Assembly: GCA_905171695.1 (NCBI GenBank)
Contig: LR991653.1
Coordinates: forward strand, 1,722,150 to 1,786,149
DNA from: Candidatus Methanoperedentaceae archaeon GB37
GTDB taxonomy: Archaea > Halobacteriota > Methanosarcinia > Methanosarcinales > EX4572-44
DNA: 64,000 bases
Reading direction: 5' to 3'
Shown: positions 52,845-61,250 of the stretch, piece after piece
Position numbering within the stretch: position 1 is the first letter of the stretch
How the letters are laid out: each line of letters begins with the position of its first letter
Notes under the pieces: model-generated
Seen by the model: only the letters and a program-made list of their open reading frames with translations
Databases searched by the model: none
What the model was told of the DNA's origin: nothing
Made by a program: the position numbers and the translations under genes

Positions 52845-53720
52845 TTAGAAGAGCGCTAGTGCGTGGAGCACATCTGTCTTCGATACCACGCCGATCGGCT
52901 TATCATCATCTATGACCATGATACGACCCACATTCTTCCTATTAAAGAGTTTGACTGCCTCGTAAAACGGCTCATCAGCCTGTATAGATACGATATCCCT
53001 TGACATTATATCTCTCACCTTCACAGTGATCTTCCCGCTTGCAAATGCCCTGCCTATATCCATGAAGGTAACAATCCCAACAACTTTATCTTTATTCTTC
53101 ACGAGCACTCCATGTATGTTATGCCGAACCATAACGCGCGATGCTTCCTGTACGGTGGCATTAAGACCAACACTTATGATATCCCTCTTCACATACTCCC
53201 TGACAGGTCGCTTTGGGAGTGATAGCATCTCCTCCACAGAGAATACTATGGCGTTCTCAGTATCGCCTCTGCCTGTTACCACGCCAGATAGTATCAGCTT
53301 GTTTACAGGGGTTGGCCCAACCTGTATCCAATCACCGATATCAAACTCACGTACATCGCCAATCACCCGCACCACGCCATTACAGAGATCAGGATGGCGC
53401 ACCGATGTGAAACTGATGTCCAGCGCAGTGACGCCTTCAACCACCCTCCCATTCCGCGTAATCGGAACCGTGATCTCATCACCACACTCCCTGATCTGCA
53501 ACACCTCATAGGTACCGCTCGTCGTCTTATACCCACCCTTCGGCCCAGGAACACCCTCAACAAGGCGCAGTGCCTTGAGAGACTGCATCTGATTTCGAAC
53601 CGTTCCAGGGCTTCGTGATATCATCTCAGCAATCTCTTCACCCTTAACCGCCTGATTCTTCTCACGATAAAGCGTAACGAGTGAGGTCAGGATCTCCCTC
53701 TGAATTGGTGTCAACTCCAT
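52845..53720 (-). CDS. Transcription regulator: winged helix plus CBS pair
   Basis: A 291-residue protein. A winged helix (MELTPIQREILTSLVTLY, EEIAEMISRSPGTVRNQMQSL) is followed by a middle domain (about 70-165) and two CBS domains (about 170-291; ASRVMVRHNIHGVLVKNKDK, AVKLFNRKNVGRIMVIDDD) that bind adenosine ligands. The ATG at 53720 is chosen over a TTG 18 bases upstream: a TATA-like TTATATTTG lies about 25 bases before the ATG. A common archaeal type sensing energy state or SAM; targets unknown. Confidence 0.85.
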   Translation of the reverse strand: MELTPIQREILTSLVTLYREKNQAVKGEEIAEMISRSPGTVRNQMQSLKALRLVEGVPGPKGGYKTTSGTYEVLQIRECGDEITVPITRNGRVVEGVTALDISFTSVRHPDLCNGVVRVIGDVREFDIGDWIQVGPTPVNKLILSGVVTGRGDTENAIVFSVEEMLSLPKRPVREYVKRDIISVGLNATVQEASRVMVRHNIHGVLVKNKDKVVGIVTFMDIGRAFASGKITVKVRDIMSRDIVSIQADEPFYEAVKLFNRKNVGRIMVIDDDKPIGVVSKTDVLHALALF

Positions 53721-53868
53721 CCGTATCACACCGAACAAATATAACGATTAAAGTGCATGTAACCCCCGAATTATATATAAGGTTTGGCACGATCAAGAAG
53801 TACAACAACTCTCCAGACTTATGAAAAAATAGGAATAATCGACCGATGTTAGGATCTCTCCAAGAAAA

Positions 53869-53930
53869 CCTAATTTTATTAGGGAATCTTATTTTAATAC
53901 CTAACTCTTCAGTATGATGTACCTAATAGG
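53869..53930 (+). promoter_or_regulatory. Metal-repressor operator A, upstream of the CbiX-FmdE gene
   Basis: Palindrome CCTAATTTTATTAGG (53869-53883), then an AT-rich TATA-like TCTTATTTTAATA, then ATACCTAAC (53897-53905), then CCTAATAGG (53922-53930) merging into the ribosome-binding AGGAGG. The half-site TTAGG/CCTAA is that of DtxR/IdeR/MntR-type repressors. The same order and spacing occur at 56354 and 57806. Confidence 0.75.
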
Positions 53931-53939
53931 AGGCATCAG

Positions 53940-55826
53940 ATGAAGAATATAGGAATAGAAAAGATGTTGGCTACACTTTCGATGATAGTACTCCTGCTTG
54001 TATCATCCGCAGGGCTGAGTTACGCCGAAGGAGATGAGAAGATCGGGATCCATGAGAAGATCGGGATCCTTGTCATCGCACATGGAAGCCCGAGCGATGA
54101 CTGGTGCGTCCCTGTGCGGGGTGCGGTCGATGAGGTAGATCTGCCGTATCCGGTCGAACTTGGATTTCTCGAGTTTGTACCGAACGAGACGATCAATGAC
54201 GCTGTTGAGAGACTCGATGATGCCAACGTTACGAAGATAATCGCTCTACCATTATTTATCTCATCACACAGTAGCCATATAGAGGAGATCGAGTATGTGC
54301 TTGGACTGCGGGATGAGCCACCGATGATTAGCGAGCGTGTCATTATTGACGGCATGGAGATAGATCGATCGATCATTAAAAAGGGTGAAGACTATGTGAT
54401 CAGGCGCGTGCCTCTCGGTGCAGAGGGTGGTGAAGAAGAGCCACTCGTACCGGTCACGACCGATGCAGAAATCGTCCTCACCGATGCGATGGATGACCAC
54501 TGGCTTGTGGCAGGGATCGTTGCGGATCGCACGGCTGACCTCTGCGCGAACTCGGGTAGAGAGACGCTCGTTCTTGTTGCGCACGGGACGAGGGAGGAGG
54601 ATAACTTCGCTGGATGGGTGAAGAGCACGTCATCACTCGTAGATCAGGCACGATTGAAACTTAAGTACTGGAGAGATCCGGCGGTCAGGCTCGGCGGCAC
54701 AGAGATTGCGTTTATCCACCACAACGAGACGCTTCACCCTGAATTCACGTTAAGACCGATCGTCGAGAACGCCACAGACCCGGTCGTCGTTCCACTGATG
54801 GTGAGCGAGGGATACTTCACAAGGAGGAAGATTCCGAGTTTGCTTGAGAACCTGAGCTATGCCTATGATGGCAGGGCGCTTACGCCGCACCCGAATGTGG
54901 CAGATTGGATCGAGATCAGCGCCTCTGAAGAGTTCACAGATCTTACGCTCCAGATCTATGACGAGAGAGGAGAGCTTCTGAATATCTCGCTTGACGATCT
55001 GGGCTCCGCACATGGTCACATCTGCCCGTGCGTTGCAGCAGCGTTTAAGGCAAGCCAGAGAGCATTCCTGAAGTGGGAGAGGGTTCGAGGAAGGGCTCCT
55101 GCACGCGGCGATCTGGAGATTATCAGCGCACACCCATCAGACGGGCATATCGAGACGTTCGAGTACATCTTAAACTCGAGCAATGATGTCACGGTCGAGC
55201 TTCCGGAAGGAACCGATCTCATGAATCTCACAGTAGAGAACTACAACTACAGGTTCATCGAGAAGTCGTCCGGTGATATGGTTGTGGTCAGCGTGAAGGA
55301 GGGGCTTTTCCCCGTCGGCTTCTTTGAGATGAGAAAGAGGTGCAAGAGAGGAGTTGCAACGCCTGATGAGAGGCTCGCGTTCAAACTTGCGAAGGAGGAG
55401 CTTAAGGATAAGATTCTCTATCTGCCGGCAGATGAGGTCTTTGAAGTCGAGTACATCGAATGTGGGAGCACAACAACGCTCACCGCCGAGATCATTCCTG
55501 CAATCGCGGTCGCGGTCCCGAGTGCGAGCATCGACTTTGGGAGGGTCGGTGCAGGGATGACCTCTGAGAGTCAGGTCATAACAGTCGTGAACACAGGAGC
55601 AAGCTCTGCAAGGGTCTCTGCGATGATGCTTGATGACAGCAAGGGATTCTACAACGAGTCGCTCCGGTTAAACGGTCTGAATATCGGAAGTTTCTCAAGT
55701 GTGGTTCCATCAGACACGTCAGACTTCAGATATGAGTATGAGATTCTCGCAAACCTTGTGGTGCCTGATTGGGCAGGAGGAACGTACAACGGAACGATAC
55801 TCTTCGTTGCAGAGAGTGATTCGTGA
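53940..55826 (+). CDS. Exported protein with CbiX-like chelatase domains and FmdE-like domain
   Basis: A 628-residue protein. A signal peptide (1-29, ending LSYA) exports it. Two CbiX/chelatase-like halves follow: ILVIAHGSPSDDW near 43 with LPLFISSHSSHIEE, and TLVLVAHGTREEDNF near 208 with VVPLMVSEGYFTRR; the histidines would bind metal. Residues about 350-480 contain AHGHICPCVAAAFKASQRA, the signature of FmdE/FwdE-type proteins. The C-terminal 120 residues are an Ig-like beta domain (SIDFGRVGAGMTSESQVI). The gene is directly under operator A. Extracytoplasmic metal handling (Fe or Co) is inferred; a cobalt chelatase of cobalamin synthesis would be cytoplasmic. Confidence 0.82.
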   Translation: MKNIGIEKMLATLSMIVLLLVSSAGLSYAEGDEKIGIHEKIGILVIAHGSPSDDWCVPVRGAVDEVDLPYPVELGFLEFVPNETINDAVERLDDANVTKIIALPLFISSHSSHIEEIEYVLGLRDEPPMISERVIIDGMEIDRSIIKKGEDYVIRRVPLGAEGGEEEPLVPVTTDAEIVLTDAMDDHWLVAGIVADRTADLCANSGRETLVLVAHGTREEDNFAGWVKSTSSLVDQARLKLKYWRDPAVRLGGTEIAFIHHNETLHPEFTLRPIVENATDPVVVPLMVSEGYFTRRKIPSLLENLSYAYDGRALTPHPNVADWIEISASEEFTDLTLQIYDERGELLNISLDDLGSAHGHICPCVAAAFKASQRAFLKWERVRGRAPARGDLEIISAHPSDGHIETFEYILNSSNDVTVELPEGTDLMNLTVENYNYRFIEKSSGDMVVVSVKEGLFPVGFFEMRKRCKRGVATPDERLAFKLAKEELKDKILYLPADEVFEVEYIECGSTTTLTAEIIPAIAVAVPSASIDFGRVGAGMTSESQVITVVNTGASSARVSAMMLDDSKGFYNESLRLNGLNIGSFSSVVPSDTSDFRYEYEILANLVVPDWAGGTYNGTILFVAESDS

Positions 55827-56328
55827 GGGGTTAATCCCCATTCTCCTTCTTTTCCTGCTGATCCCACAGGCATCCGGGATCGGTCTTGGCGCATCACCTG
55901 ATAGAATCGATTTTGGTATGGTGAACCCGAAAGAAGGGGCAGTTCGAGAGCTGTACGTGATTAACACTGGCAATGAGGCAGAGCGTGTTATGCTCACGGT
56001 GGAAGGAGTGAACCTCGCCGTAGACCCGCAGGAGTTCGATCTTCCTGCAAAGGAGAAGAGGATGGTGAAGATCTCGATAGATAACATCGATGCTGGTGAG
56101 TACAGAGGAAGCATCCTGATCATGGCTCGTCCATCTGGAGGAGATGGTGCAAGCGGACGTCCATCTGGAGGAGATGGTGCAAGCGGACTCGGTCTTGGCG
56201 CGGCTCTCAGGGTGCCGGTCTCGTTTCATGTGAAGAGCGAGATCTACAGGAATGTTATGGGTGCCATCGGACTCTCTGCTGCCATTGCTACTGTTGTGAT
56301 CTTGTGGGTGCGGCGAAGGAGATTGTGA
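55816..56328 (+). CDS. Membrane-anchored Ig-like protein, partner of the CbiX-FmdE protein
   Basis: A 170-residue protein starting at GTG 55816, inside the end of the previous gene (11-base overlap). Signal helix EGLIPILLLFLLIPQASG, then a beta domain whose opening, RIDFGMVNPKEGAVRELYVI, parallels the C-terminal domain of the upstream protein. Next comes a Gly/Ser linker (RPSGGDGASG twice, from a 30-base tandem duplication at 56128-56187) and a C-terminal membrane helix (VMGAIGLSAAIATVVILWV) with RRRR. It may hold the chelatase-like protein at the cell surface. No family name assigned. Confidence 0.72.
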   Translation: MIREGLIPILLLFLLIPQASGIGLGASPDRIDFGMVNPKEGAVRELYVINTGNEAERVMLTVEGVNLAVDPQEFDLPAKEKRMVKISIDNIDAGEYRGSILIMARPSGGDGASGRPSGGDGASGLGLGAALRVPVSFHVKSEIYRNVMGAIGLSAAIATVVILWVRRRRL

Positions 56329-56353
56329 ATGTTTTTTGGATTTTTACCCAAAA

Positions 56354-56413
56354 CCTAATTTTATTAGGATAATTTATTTTAATACCTAACATCCATACTT
56401 TAGGTTAACCTAA
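56354..56413 (+). promoter_or_regulatory. Metal-repressor operator B, upstream of the DUF2325 operon
   Basis: Palindrome CCTAATTTTATTAGG (56354-56368), identical to operator A, then TTATTTTAATA, then ATACCTAAC (56382-56390). A further perfect palindrome TTAGGTTAACCTAA (56400-56413) is essentially the classical DtxR/IdeR box core. The next start codon is 20 bases away. Confidence 0.8.
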
Positions 56414-56433
56414 GAAGTAAAAAGAGGATGGTG

Positions 56434-56598
56434 ATGGATAGATTGGATAGACTTGTAATGATCCTCGAGAGTATCAGAAGGCTGATCGATAAGATGAGCG
56501 AAGACGAGATCGAGAACTTTGACGAGCGAGTTGAAGAGATAAAGCTTGAGCTCGGTGAGTGGCTCATCGAAGACTGGAGGCTATATGAAGGGTCTTAA
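56434..56598 (+). CDS. 54-residue helical protein under operator B
   Basis: ATG 56434 to TAA 56598. Opens MDRLDRLVMILESIRRLIDK and continues with acidic helices to LGEWLIEDWRLYEGS. GAGG lies 6 bases upstream; an in-frame ATG at 56428 is too close to that site. Highly charged, amphipathic, no cysteine. It is the first gene behind two palindromic metal-repressor boxes, so likely a small iron-regulated protein. No family recognised. Confidence 0.65.
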   Translation: MDRLDRLVMILESIRRLIDKMSEDEIENFDERVEEIKLELGEWLIEDWRLYEGS

Positions 56599-56618
56599 GC
56601 CCGAAAGGAAGGTCGTAA

Positions 56619-57776
56619 ATGTGTAAAACGCGCATATGGAATATCCATCCCTCCCTTCTATGCACTATCATAGGAACCTCGATAGATGACCGAGAGATGC
56701 ATAGGATCCTGAAACGGTTCAGGATCGATATGAGAGGAGATACGTCTCCTCTATCTATGCATCAGGCGATTATAATGCAGTGTACAGAAAAGAGCCAGCT
56801 TGCTGAATATATCGAGAAAAAGCTGGATAAACAGTTTAAACCATATCTAAACCGGATCAGGGAGGTTGGAGAAGATGCGGCGCTCAGAACTATCGAAGAA
56901 GGTAGAAACGTCAAAGGTGTCCCGTTCACCGCGTTGATCTGGCATCTTCTTCGTAATTCAGGAGAGAGGTCTGCCGATATCGGGTTACGAGTATTCGTAG
57001 CGACACACGCGATAGGGCAGCGTGCATTCAGGCTATATGATGCCATCTCATCCGATCTACCATCCGGGAGCAACGTTTGGGATGAACTCTGGAAGCTCAA
57101 TGGACTCGTGGGAGATCTTCAGAGAGCAAATGAACGGCTCAAGAGAAACCTTGCAAGGTCGAAACAGAAACTGGAAGATCTCCAGATCGAGCTTGATACC
57201 CTGAGAAGAGAACGAAGAGAGATCCGGGGTGAGCTTCAGTCGAGAGAGAGTGTGATCGAGGAGCTTCTTGCAAGGCTCGATGAGGTCGATGGAGAGGACG
57301 TACTCGAGGAGATCGAACGATTGAAGCGGGAGAACAGACTCCTTCTCGATGAGGTTGGACGGTTGAGAGAGGAACTGAGAGAGCTAAGAGAGGTCTCTCA
57401 TAAGGAGGAGAGGATGGAGGCGAGACATGCTGAGATTGAGAGAGAGGATGCAGACGATCCTGTGAGCCTTGAAGGTGCAAAGGTTGCGCTTATCGGTGGT
57501 GTTGAAGGGCTTATGCCGCACTACAGGGAGGTTGTTGAGTCGTTCGGGTGCGAACTCTGCTACCATGGCGGGCACTGCAGAGAGAAGGATGAGATTGAGC
57601 GGATCGTTGAGGGAGTGGATGTTGTCTTCTGCCCGGTTGATATAAACAGCCACAACGCGTGCCGATACGCCAAGAAGGCGTGTAAGATAAGGGATAAACC
57701 ATGCTACTTCCTCAAGAGTTCTGGACTCGCCTCACTTAAGAGAGGGCTTGAGACGTTTGCAAAGGCGGTTGCATGA
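56619..57776 (+). CDS. DUF2325 protein with long coiled coil
   Basis: A 385-residue protein. An N-terminal helical domain (about 1-150) is followed by a coiled coil (about 165-275; KRNLARSKQKLEDLQIELDT). The C-terminal DUF2325 domain (about 285-385) contains VALIGGVEGLMPHYREVVES, a CELCYHGGHC cysteine/histidine cluster and the conserved INSHNACRYAKKACKIRDKP. The Cys/His set suggests metal or redox sensing. It starts 20 bases after the small gene and lies under operator B, so an iron-linked role is inferred. DUF2325 function is not established. Confidence 0.8.
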   Translation: MCKTRIWNIHPSLLCTIIGTSIDDREMHRILKRFRIDMRGDTSPLSMHQAIIMQCTEKSQLAEYIEKKLDKQFKPYLNRIREVGEDAALRTIEEGRNVKGVPFTALIWHLLRNSGERSADIGLRVFVATHAIGQRAFRLYDAISSDLPSGSNVWDELWKLNGLVGDLQRANERLKRNLARSKQKLEDLQIELDTLRRERREIRGELQSRESVIEELLARLDEVDGEDVLEEIERLKRENRLLLDEVGRLREELRELREVSHKEERMEARHAEIEREDADDPVSLEGAKVALIGGVEGLMPHYREVVESFGCELCYHGGHCREKDEIERIVEGVDVVFCPVDINSHNACRYAKKACKIRDKPCYFLKSSGLASLKRGLETFAKAVA

Positions 57777-57784
57777 GATGCAGA

Positions 57785-57843
57785 AATTAGGATTTTTATT
57801 GAAAACCTAAAATTGTTAGTGCAAGCTATATCTATACCTAACT
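57785..57843 (+). promoter_or_regulatory. Metal-repressor operator C, upstream of the feo operon
   Basis: ATTAGG (57785-57790), then the imperfect palindrome CCTAAAATTGTTAGT (57806-57820), TATA-like GCTATATCTATA, and ATACCTAAC (57835-57843). Spacing between the palindrome and ATACCTAAC is 15 bases (14 in A and B). It lies 58 bases before the first feo gene. Confidence 0.72.
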
Positions 57844-57900
57844 CTCTTACTGGGAGTAGCTCAGGAATGCTTAAGTTATGTGATCAATAGGTGAGTATAG

Positions 57901-58605
57901 ATGTTGTTGAATGAGGTTGAACCTGATACAATGGTAACCGTGAGAACGATAACAGGCGGACTTGATGCGAAGAAGCATCTCGAAGAGCTTGGGATTGTGG
58001 AAGGGGTTGAGTTGAGTGTTGTGGCCACAGAGCCTGTGCATGTGCATGCTGGACCGATCCTGCTCAAGGTCGATAAAAAAGATGTCATCATTGCACGAGG
58101 ATGGGCTGATAAGATGTATGTTGAGTCAGATGATAAGATCATACCACTTTTAAAACTTGAAGCAGGTGACAGCGGAGTTATCAGGTCCATTGAGGGCGGA
58201 AAGGAGTTTGAGAGCCACCTTTCAGAGCTGGGGATCAAGATCGGAGCCAAGGTTAGCTTTGTAAAGCACCTTCCTGATGAGACAATGGTCTTCTCTGTCG
58301 GTGGTAACGAGGTTAAGATGGGAGGGGGCATGGCATCCAAGGTGCTTGTTGAGTCCGATAGAGGCAATATACAGGCAAATAATCTCAAAAAAGGTGTAAA
58401 AAGTAGAATAGTTGGTATAATCGGAGGAACAAGGTTCAAAGACAGGATGGAGCTCCTGAAAGTTGTAGAGGGGGCAGAGATCGAGCTCACTGGGATGGAA
58501 TCCACTCGACATGAGCCAAGTCTGGGTAGATATGTGACAGCCAGGATCGGTGATAAAGTCCTGAGTATAGGATATGGGCTTGCAGAGAAGGTTGAGGTTG
58601 AATAG
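57901..58605 (+). CDS. Protein of three tandem FeoA-like SH3 domains
   Basis: A 234-residue cytoplasmic protein made of three FeoA-type beta barrels (about 1-75, 80-155, 158-234). Each repeats a core: MVTVRTITGG...HLEELGIVEGVELSVV; SGVIRSIEGG...HLSELGIKIGAKVSFV; SRIVGIIGGT...LLKVVEGAEIEL; and ends in a MYVE/VLVE/VEVE strand. FeoA is a small partner of the FeoB ferrous-iron channel. A three-domain version is unusual. It opens the operon 12 bases before feoA and is under operator C. Confidence 0.85.
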   Translation: MLLNEVEPDTMVTVRTITGGLDAKKHLEELGIVEGVELSVVATEPVHVHAGPILLKVDKKDVIIARGWADKMYVESDDKIIPLLKLEAGDSGVIRSIEGGKEFESHLSELGIKIGAKVSFVKHLPDETMVFSVGGNEVKMGGGMASKVLVESDRGNIQANNLKKGVKSRIVGIIGGTRFKDRMELLKVVEGAEIELTGMESTRHEPSLGRYVTARIGDKVLSIGYGLAEKVEVE

Positions 58606-58616
58606 GAGGTTCTCTG

Positions 58617-58844
58617 ATGAAGAAGACCCTGAGTGATATGCAACCTGGTGAGAAGGGCACAGTCCTTTCAGTTAGCGGTGATAACACGGTTCAGAGGCGG
58701 ATCAGGGATATGGGGATTGTCAGGGGCACTGAGATCGAGGTTGTGAGAAGAGCGCCTTTTGGCGATCCTGTGGAGTTTCGTCTCAAAGGGTACAACCTCT
58801 CGCTTCGAAGGGAAGAGGCAGCGTGTGTCTCTGTGGAGGTTTAG
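58617..58844 (+). CDS. feoA: Ferrous iron transport protein FeoA
   Basis: A 75-residue single FeoA domain: LSDMQPGEKGTVLSVSGDN, RRIRDMGIVRGTEIEVVRRA, PFGDPVEFRLKGYNLSLRRE. Standard length. It binds and regulates FeoB in the cytoplasm. Preceded by GAGG and followed 1 base later by the next gene. Confidence 0.93.
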   Translation: MKKTLSDMQPGEKGTVLSVSGDNTVQRRIRDMGIVRGTEIEVVRRAPFGDPVEFRLKGYNLSLRREEAACVSVEV

Positions 58845-58845
58845 T

Positions 58846-59262
58846 ATGTTTGGGATGAGAGGGAGGATCTTTGGTGCAAAGAAGATCCATGAGATCGAGG
58901 AGAAGGTGGAACATATCCACGAGGACGTTGAGCATGTGCTCAGGTCCCACTCAGGTGATGAAGAGCTCTCTTCGCACCTCAAAGAGATCGATGAGCACCT
59001 GCATGAGCTTATTGCAGATAGTAAGAGTCTGGAGTCGGGCGTTCCACTCGGACTCCTTTCCGCGGGCGATGAGGGGGTGGTCCTTGGATACTGTGGCGGG
59101 AGAGGGGTTGCAAAGAGACTTCTTGAGCTTGGATTCACGCCGTCCTCGAGGGTCAAGGTGATCTCAGGGTCTCCAGGGCTTCTCGTTGATGTGAAGGGAT
59201 CAAGGATTGCGCTCGGTCGTGGTATTGCTATGAAGATACTTGTGGACCTTGATGGCAGGTGA
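58846..59262 (+). CDS. FeoA-like protein with N-terminal coiled coil
   Basis: A 138-residue protein from ATG 58846 (GGAGG 8 bases upstream). Residues 10-60 form a His/Glu-rich coiled coil (IHEIEEKVEHIHEDVEHVLR, EIDEHLHELI) that could bind metal or oligomerise. Residues 65-138 are a FeoA-type barrel (GDEGVVLGYCGGRGVAKRLL, GLLVDVKGSRIALGRGIAMK). It overlaps feoB by 11 bases. With its neighbours this makes five FeoA barrels before a single FeoB. Confidence 0.85.
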   Translation: MFGMRGRIFGAKKIHEIEEKVEHIHEDVEHVLRSHSGDEELSSHLKEIDEHLHELIADSKSLESGVPLGLLSAGDEGVVLGYCGGRGVAKRLLELGFTPSSRVKVISGSPGLLVDVKGSRIALGRGIAMKILVDLDGR

Positions 59263-61249
59263 GAAAGAAACGGTGATCAGAGTTGCACTCATCGGAAATC
59301 CGAATGTCGGAAAGACTGCGATCTTCAATAACCTGACAGGTTCAAGGCAGCATGTTGGAAACTGGCCAGGGGTCACGGTTGAGAAGAAGACAGGCAGGTG
59401 CACGCACAGGGAGATCGAGATGGAGATTGTGGATCTTCCAGGCACATACAGCCTCGAAGCAGATGCGATAGATGAACGGATCGCAAGAGACTATATTATT
59501 GATGAGAAGCCTGATGTCGTGGTTGATATCGTTGATGCATCGAATATCGAGCGAAATCTGTATCTAACACTTCTCTTGCTGGAGCTTGGGGCAAATGTCG
59601 TCGTTGCACTGAACAAGATGGATATTGCAGCTTCAAAGAATTATGAGTTTGATATTGAAGAGCTCTCACTCCTTCTTGGCGTGCCTGTTATCCCGACGGT
59701 TGCAACGACCCAGAGCGGTATGGGTGAGCTTCGAGATGCAATTCTCAGTGCAGCGGTGAGAAGGGAGAAGCATCGTAAGGTCACGATCGGCTACAGTGAC
59801 GATATCGAGGCTCGCATCAAGGAGGTTGAGGAGCTGATCCTCACCGATACCTATCTCGCAAATACCTATCCTCCACGATGGCTTGCCATAAAACTCCTTG
59901 AGAAGGATGAGAGTGTTATGGATCGGATAAGCTCGTCACCAAAACGGGATCAGATCCTGGAGGTAACCAGGAGGGTAGAGGTGAACGCGGATACATTTGC
60001 AGAGGAGCGATACAGGGCGATAGATCGCATCCTCCATGCCTCGCTAGCTGGACGCAGGGATCACGCGCTCACCACATCAGACCTTCTCGACCGCGTCTTT
60101 CTCCACAAGAGACTCGGGATACCCGTCTTTTTGATTCTCATGTGGGCAACATTCCAGTTTGCATTCACAGTCTCAGAGCCGTTCATGGTGATGCTCGAAC
60201 GCGTATTCGGATGGCTTGGAGGACTCTTAGGAGACCCCACCACGCCACTTATATCGCTCTGGGCTGACGGGATCTGCGGGGGCCTTGGATTCGTGCTGGT
60301 CTTCATCTTCCCGATCATGTTCCTCTTCATCGCACTCGCAATCCTCGAAGATAGCGGGTATCTCCCAAGAGCCGCCTTTGTGATGGATCGGCTGATGTAT
60401 CGGATCGGGCTTCACGGGAGGTCATTCATACCGATGCTGATGGGCTTTGGCTGCAACCTCCCGGCGATCATGGCAACACGCTCGATCGGAGACGAGAAGG
60501 ATCGACTAATAACGATTCTCATAAACCCTCTTATGTCATGCGGTGCAAGACTCCCGGTCTATGTCCTCATCGCAGGTGCACTCTTTGGCACGTACGCAGG
60601 GAGTGCGATCTTCTCGATGTACGTCCTCGGAATCGTGCTCGCAATACTGATGGCACTTCTCTTCAGACGATTCATACCAGGCCTCAGAGGAAAGCCAGCC
60701 CCTTTCATCATGGAACTCCCACCATACGCCAGACCCGCTATAAAGAGCGTCTTACTTTACATGTGGTCAAGGGCAGTGGTATTCCTGAAAAAAGCTGGAA
60801 CGATCCTCCTCGGTGGCGCACTCGTACTCTGGTTCATGGCATCATTCCCATGGGGCAGAGAGATCGAATCAAGCTATGCAGGGATCCTCGGACACACACT
60901 TGAACCACTCCTTGCACCCCTCGGATTTGACTGGATGGCTGCAATCGCACTCTTCTTCGGCTTCCTCGCAAAGGAGATCGTTGTCGAGACATTCGGAATC
61001 CTCTACGGTGTCGGAGGCGAAGACGCAATCACAGGCGCAGTTGCAGCCCACATGACACCCGTAACAGGACTCGCATTCATGGCATTCACACTGATCTACC
61101 TCCCATGCCTTGCAACACTCGGAATGGTCAAAGCAGAGACAGGTTCATGGAAGTGGACAGGGTTCATGGTGCTATACCAGCTCGTGCTTGCATACGTAGT
61201 TGCAGGAATAATCGTTCTCACTGGAAACCTCATAACAGGAGTGCTGTGA
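59252..61249 (+). CDS. feoB: Ferrous iron transporter FeoB
   Basis: A 665-residue FeoB. The N-terminal G domain has G1 GNPNVGKT near 16, G3 DLPGTYSLE near 60 and G4 NKMD near 118. A GDI-like helical segment (about 170-280) and a polytopic domain with the Gate motifs (ALAILEDSGYLPRAAFVMDR; LMGFGCNLPAIMATR; LINPLMSCGARLPVYVL) follow. ATG 59252 is preferred to GTG 59240. It imports Fe2+ across the cytoplasmic membrane under reducing conditions. Last gene but one of the operon. Confidence 0.96.
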   Translation: MAGEKETVIRVALIGNPNVGKTAIFNNLTGSRQHVGNWPGVTVEKKTGRCTHREIEMEIVDLPGTYSLEADAIDERIARDYIIDEKPDVVVDIVDASNIERNLYLTLLLLELGANVVVALNKMDIAASKNYEFDIEELSLLLGVPVIPTVATTQSGMGELRDAILSAAVRREKHRKVTIGYSDDIEARIKEVEELILTDTYLANTYPPRWLAIKLLEKDESVMDRISSSPKRDQILEVTRRVEVNADTFAEERYRAIDRILHASLAGRRDHALTTSDLLDRVFLHKRLGIPVFLILMWATFQFAFTVSEPFMVMLERVFGWLGGLLGDPTTPLISLWADGICGGLGFVLVFIFPIMFLFIALAILEDSGYLPRAAFVMDRLMYRIGLHGRSFIPMLMGFGCNLPAIMATRSIGDEKDRLITILINPLMSCGARLPVYVLIAGALFGTYAGSAIFSMYVLGIVLAILMALLFRRFIPGLRGKPAPFIMELPPYARPAIKSVLLYMWSRAVVFLKKAGTILLGGALVLWFMASFPWGREIESSYAGILGHTLEPLLAPLGFDWMAAIALFFGFLAKEIVVETFGILYGVGGEDAITGAVAAHMTPVTGLAFMAFTLIYLPCLATLGMVKAETGSWKWTGFMVLYQLVLAYVVAGIIVLTGNLITGVL

Positions 61250-61250
61250 A

